In this document: positions 44,401 to 53,000 of the stretch, piece after piece | Layout: each line of letters starts with the position of its first letter | How positions within the stretch are numbered: position 1 is the first letter of the stretch | Source of the DNA: Sphingobium sp. EM0848 | GTDB taxonomy: Bacteria > Pseudomonadota > Alphaproteobacteria > Sphingomonadales > Sphingomonadaceae | Length of the DNA stretch: 64,000 bases | Direction of reading: 5' to 3' | Assembly (NCBI RefSeq): GCF_013375555.1 | Contig: NZ_JABXWB010000005.1 | Coordinates: 1,576,001 to 1,640,000 of the forward strand | Program-made: the position numbers and the translations under genes | The notes under the pieces: generated by a model | Told to the model about the DNA's origin: nothing | The model's database searches: none | Seen by the model: only the letters and a program-made list of their open reading frames with translations

Positions 44401-45330
44401 ATTATCGTCGGAAATCGCGGAGACAGCAGGCGTATAGCCGATGGTGCCGGACAGCAGCATGGTCAGTGCGTTGTTCTTGGGCACCGCGACCATATAAACG
44501 CGCTGTGGATCGCTGCTCCCGGTAGAACCCGGTCCGGTCGTCGTGCCACTATGCACCACGCCGTTTGCGTCGCTCGTCCCGGCGGTGATCGTGATGTCGA
44601 ACAGCCCGTTATTGATGCGAATATCGGCCGTTTCGGCGCCGACATAGGCGACCGAGCCATTGACGTTGACGGTCCCCGCCTGCACCACGCGCGGCGCGAC
44701 GAGCGCAACATAGCTGCCCGCTGCCAGCGCGTTGATCTGTGCGCCTGCCTGCACCTCGACCGCTGAACTGCTCCCCGCCGTGCCCTGGAAGCGGATTTCG
44801 CCGCCGCTGCCGTAAAGGCCGCCGTTCGTGTTGATGTCATTGCTGGTCAGCACCAGCGATCCGACATTGAAGACGCTGCTTGGTCCGGCAATGATCCCGC
44901 CCGGCGCATAGAACCAGATATTGCCGCCCGTGCTGCCGAAGATATCCGACTGCACCGTGCCGTTAAGGGCCACGATGCGCGACACTGCCACGCCGCTGCC
45001 GTTGACGGGCTGGATGCGGTTCAGAACCGTATAATTGCTGAATGACGGACTGGGACCCGCAGTGAACTGGACGCTGTTCCCCGCCGGCAGGAAGTTGACG
45101 GCGCCGGTGCCGCTGGTGTCGCTTGGCGTCCAGTTGATGACGGCTTCCGTGGCATTCACCGTAATGACGTTGTTGCCCGCCGAAATAGAGGCCGATCCCG
45201 GCGTCACGACATTTCCCGTGCCCTGAAAACCCGTCTGCGCATGGGATGGCGCATGCCATATGGCGGCGAACGCAATCACGCTGGCGCAACCGCGCAGCAG
45301 CCTTGCAGGAGAACCGGACCTGTTCATCAT
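38449..45330 (-). CDS. Two-partner secretion exoprotein TpsA (filamentous hemagglutinin-like)
   Basis: A 2293-residue secreted protein. A signal peptide (VIAFAAIWHAPSHAQ) is followed by a TPS domain at residues ~30-300 with NIWFYAPGGIIAGPSSVFNV and GSLVLTSNDI, the region that docks on TpsB. The rest is a long glycine-rich beta-helix with dozens of GGNGTGG- or GTGGTA-type turns. Mature cysteines occur as four close pairs: DCSSYFC, NCPTC, GCLIGGAC and PCGGPDARAC, the last at the C-terminus. The ATG at 45330 shares a base with the TpsB stop and has GGAGG five bases upstream. Likely a surface or released adhesin or matrix protein; no toxin domain is visible. Confidence 0.88.
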   Translation of the reverse strand: MMNRSGSPARLLRGCASVIAFAAIWHAPSHAQTGFQGTGNVVTPGSASISAGNNVITVNATEAVINWTPSDTSGTGAVNFLPAGNSVQFTAGPSPSFSNYTVLNRIQPVNGSGVAVSRIVALNGTVQSDIFGSTGGNIWFYAPGGIIAGPSSVFNVGSLVLTSNDINTNGGLYGSGGEIRFQGTAGSSSAVEVQAGAQINALAAGSYVALVAPRVVQAGTVNVNGSVAYVGAETADIRINNGLFDITITAGTSDANGVVHSGTTTGPGSTGSSDPQRVYMVAVPKNNALTMLLSGTIGYTPAVSAISDDNGVVLSAGYDIAGGFIGATPNGSQGANATGGIRIESASGTPTHFLNSVTASAEQGITLNADQFGSIVADGDMNLSAGMGANGGRIDLLTFGGSGDATTNGQINIAGNLALNANGYGDAGISAPPLVGQDASGGVINLVATGGLIQAASLTATASGFSGYGNDRSGNATGGTIALSALTATGPIGTEGGTLRFGSTTLNASAGVGSSQLPAPPVNGGNAMGGSIALTGTAGTANIGAAGGLDLGAVNLSAQASGGDAGSGLAGSATGGNISVALSSGTHGWASFTANVSATAGSAGDGGSYGGVTPGATGIDIDVSGTGSLGVDGSMSLYANASGAGGLSSGAVLRGGRIAVAAHDGGSINIAQLLYATADAQSYSTDSLSLPAPGTPDAIGGTISIGAAGGSFSAAALHAYADGSVGRAPGMAGNGTGGSVTLFASISGGQRGRFSLTDCSSYFCNASASGNGGYGLNGGNGTGGSILLYASDADFSALGELDLRAEGVGGGTTYGVAGRGGDGLGGSVTVESRLGSGSLSFGNLYLSANGNSVPSIEGISFNDGNGGNGTGGTANVTVQGGSLTANLVDVQALGVGGASASNCPTCIGGGLTPFQAGSGFGGSAGFLISGGTASIGALTIGAIGTGGVAEGAGTAPSVAALAGTGQGGTAQLASQGGTFQVATLSIDASGIGGDGAQGYGINGAKGGTGVGGTAGLLMTAGSSGQLLADGGVVVRALGQGGQGGETYTNDQGLYSAGAGGNGTGGTVNVTLAGGALTAPSLFVSAEGVGGTGGSDGSGGAAGDGMGGTARFSYLNEGHAIGDVTVKADGQGGQAGSSRTFTGTYDSNGNPIFDLGNGSGGAGGRGIGGNATMLVDVDPSFANLIVSADGIGSAGGSGLAGTAGGVGAGGIAALNINFGATTVSGALRVTANGLGGLGGAGFDNIGGNGGDAFGGSASIGLSGSSTQLNAGDIGVLAEALGGAGGVSGLRSGTELPGANGGNAVGGTALFSVGADATAIAGNALRVSGNATGGVGASGTAGLVGGNGGAGGYARGGTATLQINGGHLTFASGLPKTPGYSITAVGQGGAGADGSAGSDVGLSGGLGGRGGDGTGGTAAFDAANGDYMLGGITLLADGLGGLGGIGGSGPGGVSAAGMTGLGTGGAAGFANGDGGTLMPGAQRLIDTLYMSASGTTGGRVTISDSSTAVNGGLHVNGSIALVSLGTPVAGFSGISVSASNAVQIGGSADFTSDGPLSFAFTGAGGLTVAGPLTGTSGTGITLSHSARPAGGDSLSADSILLSTPGEASLLSAGSLHATNGLTILSQGGNINLASGSVLDAGTDLRLYALGSLNGAGAGVRAGGSVAIGLGSAGNILLGDLTSGGLLDQTDASGNALGTGGIAIGGAFSVSGQLSIGTGSGTISAANIGIGTLLAGSQQLTATSGGIQIGNAAMAGLLQLRALNGLAQLTGQVTAGSIDIAANGIASNGLNALSGDLLLQSATSLSVADAQAAGAIAMTASGGGLTIGNAIAGGNLTLIGLGISAQRLGAGGLSLLDAGTGALSVANIASTGAITANGGTVSLSASGAMIVARANATAGTLTLSAGGNLSVSNAVAVGPMTLNAGGLASVTGTLDAPTINIGSSDIVIGGGARIGSLSGTTGISFQSVNAQQPAYIGGGDVSGAYSLSAAELARVVADNIAINAPSHGTGTPDLIVQDLTLGTANLASGGVLSIGTSGRLRVLGAVRLTGRSGQGGLALSAGQAMEIVAGPGLIDISDANGGLAGVLTLSSPSIIAATLSAISDVAAASSLNERDARLAQNDELLNDAGILRAGIINAHVSNAFFIQNSGISDLFADRRGFTANVLTIASQGSRPQIAINGQLVRATAGFATGLETIPLVRISGGFAPGSKINGCLIGGACLGSALENHDTLNAMVDPSVAVGRIFTLSLIELRDIAAQGYPPLIDEPVTGAGNEDLWERPCGGPDARACSDSGTR

Positions 45331-47123
45331 CAACGCCTCCACGGCACAAGCTGCGTGGTGATCGAAAAGAGCAACCGCGTGTCGCCGCGCTCTGTCTGGA
45401 ATCCGGCCTTGCGCAGCGGCGTCGCGACCGTCAGGTCCAGCCGTGCATGGTTGGACCATGTGGCGCGCACGCCGCCGCCCGCCGAATAAAGTTTCTGCGG
45501 ATCGAGCCCGGCATAATTGGCGCTCTGGTGCCACATCCAGGCCGCATCAAAAAAAACGAAGGGTTGCAAGGCTATAGCGCCCGGCCCCTTGGGCGTGATC
45601 CGGCCATAGCGCAGTTCCGCTGCCACCCCGACTCCGCTGTCGCCGGTCAGCACGCCCGGATCATAGCCCCGCCCGACCGTATAATTGCCCGCGCTCATCT
45701 GCTCATAGGATAGCAGCACGTCCGGGCTATATTGCGCCCTCGGCGCAAGGGCGAAGGTGACAACCGGCGTTGGCCGATATTCCGCCTGCGCGCTCGCACG
45801 CAGGACAAAGGCTGTGGGATCGCCATCCAATTGGCTGATTGGAACGGCGCAATTTACAAAGGTCGCGCCGCATTTTTCGCTTGCGCCCAGCCCATTGAAG
45901 CCCTGCCGGGCCTCCAGCGCGCCGCCGATCCGCCATTTCGGCTCAATCCCGGAATAGCCGGCGGTGCTGACGACGCTCTCCGGATCGATCAGCTCGCCCT
46001 CCAGCCGCAGGAACAGCACGCGCAATCGATCGCGCGACAGTGGCACCTTCACCGTCCCCGTGCCAAAGCGGAGATCCTGGTTCACTACGTCCAGTCCGCC
46101 TGTCGCCAGCAGCGTATGTGCCTGCCGCCGAGCGATCGGATAGCTGAGTGCTGCCGTCGCGATCATTGTTTCGGAGGACAATGGTGCGCCGACGATGCCC
46201 GGCTTGCTCCACGCATAAGTCAGATCGCCCGACAGCCGCATCCCGTCATGACCCAGCGCCATGCTGTGCCCGACTTGCAGCACCGTCTGTTCGCTCGGCT
46301 GGGCGGTGTTGAAGATGCTGAAGACCGTGCTGTCGCCCATGCCGATCATGTCATTGAAACGCACGCGCGCCATCCCGCCGAAACGCCCGACCGCATTGCT
46401 GCCGAGATTCTGGACATTGACATCCATCTCGACCCGCTGGCGAACCACCTGCACTTCGCCCACGACCTCGCCGGGCGCCGTCCCCGCTGGACGCAGCGCC
46501 AGCCGCACGTCATAGCCGGGAAGGTCGCGCGCCAGCAGCAGGTGCCGTTCGGCCTCATGCACGTTGAACACCGGCTGGCCCTTCAGCGCCTCCATATGCG
46601 CGGCGATCAGCCGCTCGCTATAGCCGGCATTGCCGCGTATCTCGATCGCGACCAGCTTCGCCATGAAAATGTCGAAACGGACGGTCCCGCCCTTTTCAAT
46701 GCGCTGCGGCGGCACCTGCACCGCTGCCAGATACCCCATGGCCCGCAGCGCCGTCGCCGCCCGGTCGCGTATCTCGCAAAGGCTCGCTATCGGCACATCA
46801 TGCCCGGCCAGATCGCTCCAGCTGTCCTTGAGCATGGCCGGGTCGACGATGCGCAGGCCGTCGAACTGCACATCGGCAAAATTCACGGTGACATTGGCAT
46901 AACGCGGATCGGCGAGCGGACAGGGCGCCCGCTCCACCCCGCCCACGACGCTCAGGCGGCTATGCTCCCGCGCCGCATCGCCGGGCAGTTGTCCACGCGT
47001 CAATTCCTCGCGCGTCGGCGCACGCGGCGCGACCTGCGCCAACGCCGCCACGGGCATCAGCATCGTCGCCGCCAGCGCCAGGCTTCCCAGCCTCGATGCC
47101 TTCACCAACCCCTTATCGCGCAT
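45330..47123 (-). CDS. Two-partner secretion translocator TpsB (ShlB/FhaC/HecB family)
   Basis: A 597-residue outer-membrane transporter. A signal peptide (LALAATMLMPVAALA) precedes a POTRA region at residues ~70-230 (VQFDGLRIVDPAMLK; LVAIEIRGNAGYSERLI), then a 16-strand barrel carrying GRGYDPGVLTGDSGVGVAAE, close to the VRGY/F loop motif of Omp85-TpsB proteins, and a C-terminal strand. It exports the TpsA protein encoded next. The ATG at 47123 is chosen with GGGGA upstream and because the signal peptide begins there. The 150 bases before it contain a CAGGCC-TTTT-GGCCTG hairpin that may affect expression relative to the upstream genes. Confidence 0.9.
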   Translation of the reverse strand: MRDKGLVKASRLGSLALAATMLMPVAALAQVAPRAPTREELTRGQLPGDAAREHSRLSVVGGVERAPCPLADPRYANVTVNFADVQFDGLRIVDPAMLKDSWSDLAGHDVPIASLCEIRDRAATALRAMGYLAAVQVPPQRIEKGGTVRFDIFMAKLVAIEIRGNAGYSERLIAAHMEALKGQPVFNVHEAERHLLLARDLPGYDVRLALRPAGTAPGEVVGEVQVVRQRVEMDVNVQNLGSNAVGRFGGMARVRFNDMIGMGDSTVFSIFNTAQPSEQTVLQVGHSMALGHDGMRLSGDLTYAWSKPGIVGAPLSSETMIATAALSYPIARRQAHTLLATGGLDVVNQDLRFGTGTVKVPLSRDRLRVLFLRLEGELIDPESVVSTAGYSGIEPKWRIGGALEARQGFNGLGASEKCGATFVNCAVPISQLDGDPTAFVLRASAQAEYRPTPVVTFALAPRAQYSPDVLLSYEQMSAGNYTVGRGYDPGVLTGDSGVGVAAELRYGRITPKGPGAIALQPFVFFDAAWMWHQSANYAGLDPQKLYSAGGGVRATWSNHARLDLTVATPLRKAGFQTERGDTRLLFSITTQLVPWRR

Positions 47124-47273
47124 AGACGTCCCCAAACCGTCCGGCGTAGCCCTGCAGCCGCCTGGTCCCTGCCCTGTCATTTTCGGAAGCGCAGGCCTTT
47201 TGGCCTGTCACCCCCGCCCCGTTTGCGACCGTGTCTGCCCGTTATCAGCGCGTCCGGGCGCCCACAAGCGCTA

Positions 47274-48020
47274 TCAATTTCGCGCTGCCCCGTCGGCCAA
47301 CGCCGCCGTGTCCACCAACAGATCGAGCTGCGCCGTGCACTGATGCGCGATCAGGCCAGTCGCCACGCCATCGAGTGCCGCCGCGTTTCCGAGCAGGGCA
47401 AAACGAACTTCTGTGTTACGCCCGCCATCACTCAGGCGATAAGCCGCCCCTTCCTTCACCGGCGCCGCAACGGGCCAGGCCGTCACGGACTCGCCGGCGG
47501 CAAAAGTCGCGCTTGCGTTAACATTGTTGCCGCTGATCCGTACCGTCGCGGGCTTGGCTGCATCGGCACGCCAGAGACGCACCGCTCCCGGATCGGCCAC
47601 GCAGAAGGTCCCTGACTGGTCCATGTCGACCATCCACAAATTGGGTCGGTGCGGCGGCGCGGCAGGTGTATTGCCCACATTGCCGCGCACGGCCCCGGTC
47701 CGGGCCCGCCGCACCCGCTTGGTGTCGAGCAGCGCGGAAAGCATGACGCCATTGGCCGCTGCCGCGCCAGCCGGAGCGCTGACGCTGAAGCTGCCCGGCC
47801 CGCGCAGGGTTCGCGTGCCCTTCGCGTCGAGCAGCGTCACCACATCGCCCGCCTTCAGGGCGATCATGCCGCCGTCCGCGAGCTTGCTGCCGGGCCGGTA
47901 CGTGGCGGCAGATGGCCCGGTCACCCGGACCACCATGGTCTCTGCAAAGGCGGCTGTGCCAAGACCTGCCACCATCCCCGCTGCCAGCGCGCAACGCGTG
48001 GCGACTCTAGCCCAAAGCAT
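47274..48020 (-). CDS. Exported protein with FecR-like domain
   Basis: A 248-residue protein with a signal peptide (CALAAGMVAGLGTAAFAE). Residues ~30-90 resemble the FecR domain: PGSKLADGGMIALKAGDVV and LRGPGSFSV, beta-strand-rich with alternating glycine turns. The remainder is a second beta-rich domain with two cysteines (TFCVAD and AHQCTAQL). The ATG at 48020, with AAGGA upstream, lies inside the end of the cyclase gene (14-base overlap), so it is translationally coupled to it. In the operon CHAT-cyclase-this-TpsB-TpsA it may be a periplasmic chaperone or sensor. Function not known. Confidence 0.7.
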   Translation of the reverse strand: MLWARVATRCALAAGMVAGLGTAAFAETMVVRVTGPSAATYRPGSKLADGGMIALKAGDVVTLLDAKGTRTLRGPGSFSVSAPAGAAAANGVMLSALLDTKRVRRARTGAVRGNVGNTPAAPPHRPNLWMVDMDQSGTFCVADPGAVRLWRADAAKPATVRISGNNVNASATFAAGESVTAWPVAAPVKEGAAYRLSDGGRNTEVRFALLGNAAALDGVATGLIAHQCTAQLDLLVDTAALADGAARN

Positions 48021-50046
48021 AGGTTGATCCTTCCCCAATAGATTCATAACGATAAAGCAGATTGGCGATCGCCGCATCATCGCGATAATGGTTAACCAGA
48101 GCTTGGAGACGATTCAACGCATCGGCCTGCGCATCGGCATCTTCATCCTCGAAAGCCGCCAAGATTCCGGCCAGCGCCGCCCGGTCCGCGACCGGGAAAT
48201 CGGGTGCCGGTTCGAACAGATCGACCGGAGTGGACCGTCCGCGCAGCCGCACCCGCCCCATTGGCCGCCACCAGTCCAGCCCGGACAGCGCCATGGCCTC
48301 CTGGCTCACCAGAACGCTTGTTTCCAATGCCTTGTTCGCTGCTTCCAGCCGGGAGGCCGTGTTCATGCTGTCGCCAAGCGCGGTATATTGGATGCGCCCC
48401 TCGCCACCGAAATTGCCGACGATCGCCTCGCCGTGGTGCAGCCCCACCCGAGTGCGTCCGATCGGCGGAACGCCGGGGGGCAGGTCACGGCGAAAGGCTT
48501 CCCCCGCCTGCCACATCGCATAGGCGGCCAGAGCCGCATTGCGTCCGTCGTCCGGCCGCGCAATCGGCGCCCCCCAGAATGCGACGACCGCATCGCCCAC
48601 GAACTTGTCGATGGTCCCGCCATGGGCCAGCACCACATCGCTCAGCATGTCGAGATAGCGGTTGAGCAATTGCGCTACCATTTCCGGCGCGATAGAGTGG
48701 CTGAGTTTCGTAAAGCCCTCAAGATCGCTGAACAGGGTGAAGATCGGCCGCTTCTCCCCATGCAAGGCCAGCTTTTCGGGTTCGGCCAATATCTGTGCGG
48801 CAATATCACGCGGCAGATATTTCCCCAGCGCCGCCTGCGCGAAACGCCGCTGTTGCGAAGTCACCGCGCGCGCCGCGACGCCGATGGCGGTGAAGGCCAG
48901 CACCCAGCCCAGGCCCCAGCCCACGGCGGGCAGCCCCTTGGTGTCCCACCCCCGCGCCTGTAACCAGAGCGGCAGCCCGGCAATTGCCCCCGCCTGTACA
49001 GCGAGCGCCGGCAACAAGGTGAACCAGCGCAATTCGGCAAGGCTGGTGATCGCCGCTGCCAGTATGACCAGAAACGCCGCCAGCCAGCGCGACCCTTCCG
49101 GCACAGCCGGCAGGCGCGCGCCGTCCAGCAATTGCGCCAGCATGGTCGCATGAACCTCCAGCCCGATCATGGTCGATCGCGCCTGTCGTCCGGACAGCGG
49201 TGTTTCGAATTGGTCGATATCAACGATATCCCCCCCGATCAGCACATGGCGCCCGCGGACCATCGACGCCAGCGCGGGCGCCATGGCGGGATCGGCCAGC
49301 ATATCGATCTGAAGGCTGGGGATCACCGGCTCCTCCGACCCGTCCGCCTGTTTGAGTGGCAGGCGAAAACGGATCGCGCCCCGATAGTCGCGGAACAACG
49401 GCGATGGCTGCATCGCGAGCGTCAGCAGCGGCGGCTGTCCGGGTGTCGGCGCAGGCCAGCTTCGCGCGACATTGTCCGCATCGGTTTCCAGCCGGATGCT
49501 CGCCGGATGCACATGTGCCGTTCGCGCCTGCGCCGTGAAGCGGTCGAGAAATTGCTGTTGCTCGAAAATGATCTGCTCGCGATTGTCCCCCAGACTGGCA
49601 TATCCCAGCCAGACGGGCGTGCGCATCGTGTGCAGCGCGGCGAGCAATTCCGCATCCTCGTCCTGCGGCTGGTCGAACAGGATATCGATGCCGATGGATT
49701 TCGCCCCCATCGCGTCGATATTGCGCAGCGCCCGCGCCAGCAGTCCACGGTCCAGCGGCGACCGTTTGCGGGTCGCGATAAGCGTCTGGTCGTCATAGAC
49801 CACCATCAGGATGCGCTGGTCCTGCGCCACATGCGGTGCGAAGGTGGCCGCACGCCAGTCGTAAAGCCCCCGCTCGGCATCCGCGGTTGGGATTTCCCGC
49901 TGCGAGCCCGCCTCGCCCAGCGGCCGGTTCCAGTCCCAGCCCGCAACGAACAGCGCCAGCAACAATATCACCAGCGTCGCTGCCAGCCGCCAGCGTCCGG
50001 CATCCCGAACCACCCGCGCGCTGCGGTGCAACAGCCCGGCAGTCAT
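48007..50046 (-). CDS. CHASE2-domain membrane adenylate cyclase
   Basis: A 679-residue protein. One TM helix (LVILLLALFVAGW) precedes an extracytoplasmic CHASE2 sensor (residues ~45-330, including RILMVVYDDQTL and HVLIGGDIVDIDQFETPLSG). Three TM helices follow, near 335-420, then a cytoplasmic class III cyclase (residues ~440-610). Catalytic motifs: FSDLEGFTKLS (metal Asp), IDKFVGDAVVAFWGAP (Lys and second metal Asp) and YTALGDSMNTASRLEA. The Lys and the Asp of LGDSMN are those that select ATP over GTP. The stop of the upstream CHAT gene is two bases away. It likely makes cAMP in response to a periplasmic cue, perhaps connected with the exoprotein pathway. Confidence 0.92.
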   Translation of the reverse strand: MTAGLLHRSARVVRDAGRWRLAATLVILLLALFVAGWDWNRPLGEAGSQREIPTADAERGLYDWRAATFAPHVAQDQRILMVVYDDQTLIATRKRSPLDRGLLARALRNIDAMGAKSIGIDILFDQPQDEDAELLAALHTMRTPVWLGYASLGDNREQIIFEQQQFLDRFTAQARTAHVHPASIRLETDADNVARSWPAPTPGQPPLLTLAMQPSPLFRDYRGAIRFRLPLKQADGSEEPVIPSLQIDMLADPAMAPALASMVRGRHVLIGGDIVDIDQFETPLSGRQARSTMIGLEVHATMLAQLLDGARLPAVPEGSRWLAAFLVILAAAITSLAELRWFTLLPALAVQAGAIAGLPLWLQARGWDTKGLPAVGWGLGWVLAFTAIGVAARAVTSQQRRFAQAALGKYLPRDIAAQILAEPEKLALHGEKRPIFTLFSDLEGFTKLSHSIAPEMVAQLLNRYLDMLSDVVLAHGGTIDKFVGDAVVAFWGAPIARPDDGRNAALAAYAMWQAGEAFRRDLPPGVPPIGRTRVGLHHGEAIVGNFGGEGRIQYTALGDSMNTASRLEAANKALETSVLVSQEAMALSGLDWWRPMGRVRLRGRSTPVDLFEPAPDFPVADRAALAGILAAFEDEDADAQADALNRLQALVNHYRDDAAIANLLYRYESIGEGSTYALG

Positions 50047-50048
50047 GA

Positions 50049-53000
50049 CTAACGGTGCACGATCAGCGGGCGCGCACCGTCACCGATGATTGCGAAACCG
50101 GACCAATAGAAGGGATGGGAGGTTTGGGGATCGTCCATCAGCTTCACCTGCGCCTCCCGCAGTGCTTCCGCCATGGGCTGGTCGGGTGCGGCGGCGAACA
50201 GTCCGGCCATCAGTCTTTCAGTTGCATGATAATCCTCAGGCGCAGGCCAATGGCTGGCGATCACCGCCCGGCTGCCCGCCCCGATGAAGGCACGCACCAG
50301 TCCGTCCAACGCCCCGCCGCCGCCCGAAAGCCCCGCAGCCCGCGTCGTCTCCACGCCTGCTGCACCTGCCGTATCGCAGGCCGACAGCACCACCAGATCG
50401 GCATTCAGCCGCAGGTCGAAAATCTCCCCAAACTGCAACAGCCCGTCCGAAAACTTGTCCGGCGCAAAGCTGGTCAACAGCGCCGGTCGCGCCGGACAGC
50501 CCGGATGCGGCGGCGTCACCAACCCATGGGTCGCGAAATGCAGGATACGAAAACTGTCAAGGTCGCGCCGCCCCATCACGGCCTCATCAGTAAAGGCCGC
50601 ACCTGTCACCAGCTCACTACCCTGTCCGCCGATGGCCTGTGCTGCCTCGCGCAACTCCGTCGCCGGGATCGGCCGGTTCCATTGCAAGGGCGACCAGCCG
50701 CAATCGTCCGTTCCGCCGTCCGCCAACACGCCACGCGTTGAAGCCGTCATTTTCGGCCCTGCCAACGGTGCATTGTCCCCAAAGCCGATATAGCTCTGCG
50801 CGGCGCTCGACGGTGCCGCAGCTCGCGCGTCGCGGAACGCACGCGCCGATAGCGCCGTACTCACCGCATGATCGCGCCCCAGCCATTGAATCCCGCGAAA
50901 ATCGAACTCGTCGCCGCCCTGCGCCACCCGCGCCTGATAGGCATCGACGCCCGCCTGCCCTGCGATCAGCAGATTGACCGGCAGTTGCAGCATCGCCCCA
51001 TCCGGCTCGAAAATCAGATGGCGCGCAGCCGACAGCCGCTGCTCCACTGGTCCGAAAAGGTCGAGATAGAGGCTGCGAGCCACCGGCACATCCAGCGCAT
51101 AAGTGGTTTGCGCGCCGTTCACATCGATGGAAATCGTTTCGCGCAGGGTTGCCACCTTCTGCGCCACCTCGGTCGCGCTGGCGGCCAGCCGGTAGCCGGT
51201 TGCCCCGCTGCCGTCGATCCACAAGGCGTAGAAGGCATCACCCAATTGAGCCAGCTTGAAATAGCCTTCACCCGGCTTCAGCGTCGCCTGCATCTCGGCC
51301 AGTGTCAGGCCCTGCGGACTGACCGCCCGATATTGCGGATAGGCTGTGAGTGACGCCAGCGTGTTCGCCTGATCAGTGGCGAGTTGGTCGACATCCGCCT
51401 GTGCCTGCGCGACCTGCTCTCCCAAAGTCGCGTCCGTCTCCGCCGCCTGCCGCAATTGCGCCAGCGCGATCCGTCCGCGCTCAATGTCGCGGGACAGGGA
51501 AACGGACTGGCGGAACAGCCGCGCCGCCTCGCTATCACCCGCCGACAATTCGCGGGAAAGCTGCTCCAGCGTGTCGGCCGCGCCCGGCCGCACCAGCATC
51601 TGCATCGCGGTGAAGAGGTCCGCCGCCAGTTCCGGCCGCTGCGGGATATCCCGCGCCAGCAACGCGAAATAGGGCTGCAACTGGTTCGCCATGCCGGTCA
51701 GCGTCGCGCGATTCCCGGTGGCTGACGCCATGATGCCGCGATAGACCTTCAACGCATCCTCGCTGCGTCCCCGTCGCGCGAGGAACGCCCCCAGTCGCGC
51801 CCTGGCACCGTTCAGCGCCACCGTCTCGGGATATTGCGCCGCCAGCAGCGCCACCGACTGGTTGAGATTATTTTCAGCCTGTTCGAAATTGCCTTCATCC
51901 TCGAAGGCCAGCCCGATCTCGCCCAGCAACTGCGCGCGCAGCCGGGCGATTGAAGTCACCCGTCCGTCGCGGATCGCCACTGCGCTCGCCATCGCCTTGT
52001 CCAGCACCTCACGCGCGGGGCCAGGCTGCCCCGACAGTCGCAGGATCGTGCCGCGCAACTGCTGCGCCTGCGCATCGATGATCGCGGCGCGCTCGGCCGG
52101 GGTCAGCGCCGTATCCTGGCGCGCGCCCAGTGCCCGTGCCTGCGATGCGCCGCTGCTCATTTCCGCGGCCACTTCCGGCGACAGGGTCACGGCATCCCCT
52201 TCCGCGATGGCAGTCCCGCCACCCGCCAGCGGACGGTCCAATATCGCCAGCGCGCCTTGCAGGTCCTGCTGGTTGATATGGTGCATTGCTTCGAAATTGC
52301 GCCGCAACCGAAGTTGCACGGCATCGCCTGTGGCCATCGTCCGCGCCTTGGCAAAGGCCGCGTCGGCCTGATCGAACAGGCCCAGATTGGACAATTGCAG
52401 CCCACGATTGACGAGATATTCATGTGCCCGGTTGGTCCGCTCTGCCGGGGTCAGCTTGCCGGTTTCGGGATCGCGCGCCAGCCGATCGGTCAGACTGTCG
52501 AAAAACTCCGCCGCTTCGGCATAATTGCCGGACGCGTTGCGCCTGTACCCCTCGGCCAGCACCGTCTGCGGGTCCAGCGTTGCCGCCTGCAGGCGCGCGA
52601 AACCGGCGTCGCTGCTGCCGACCGTGGCGATATCGACCTTGCCCGGCACGGTCCGTCCCGCCATGACGGAGCGCAAGCCCAGATCAAGCGCGCTGGCATA
52701 GGCGGCATAGCCTTGCGCGACATAAAGAGTCCTGCCGCGCGCTACCGTGACGATGCGATAGGTGCCCAACGCCCCGGTACAGTTGCGTATCAGCGCAGGT
52801 CCGATCTCCGGCAAGGTCGCGCCGCCCGCCGCACTGCATTCGACCGCCACCCTGCGCGATGCCGTCAGCCGCTCCAGCAACCCCGCATCCTCGCCCGAAC
52901 GCAAGGCATAGATTTGTCCGACCGGCCGCGCCGCATCCCGGCACACCATCGTCCACGCGCGGTCGAACATGGTTCGGGAAGCCGGATCACCGGCGGCACT

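Noticed and set aside
47192..47207. CAGGCC-TTTT-GGCCTG hairpin as an intrinsic terminator before TpsB
   Set aside because: No T tract follows in the minus direction. It may be a structural or attenuating element, but there is not enough to call a terminator.
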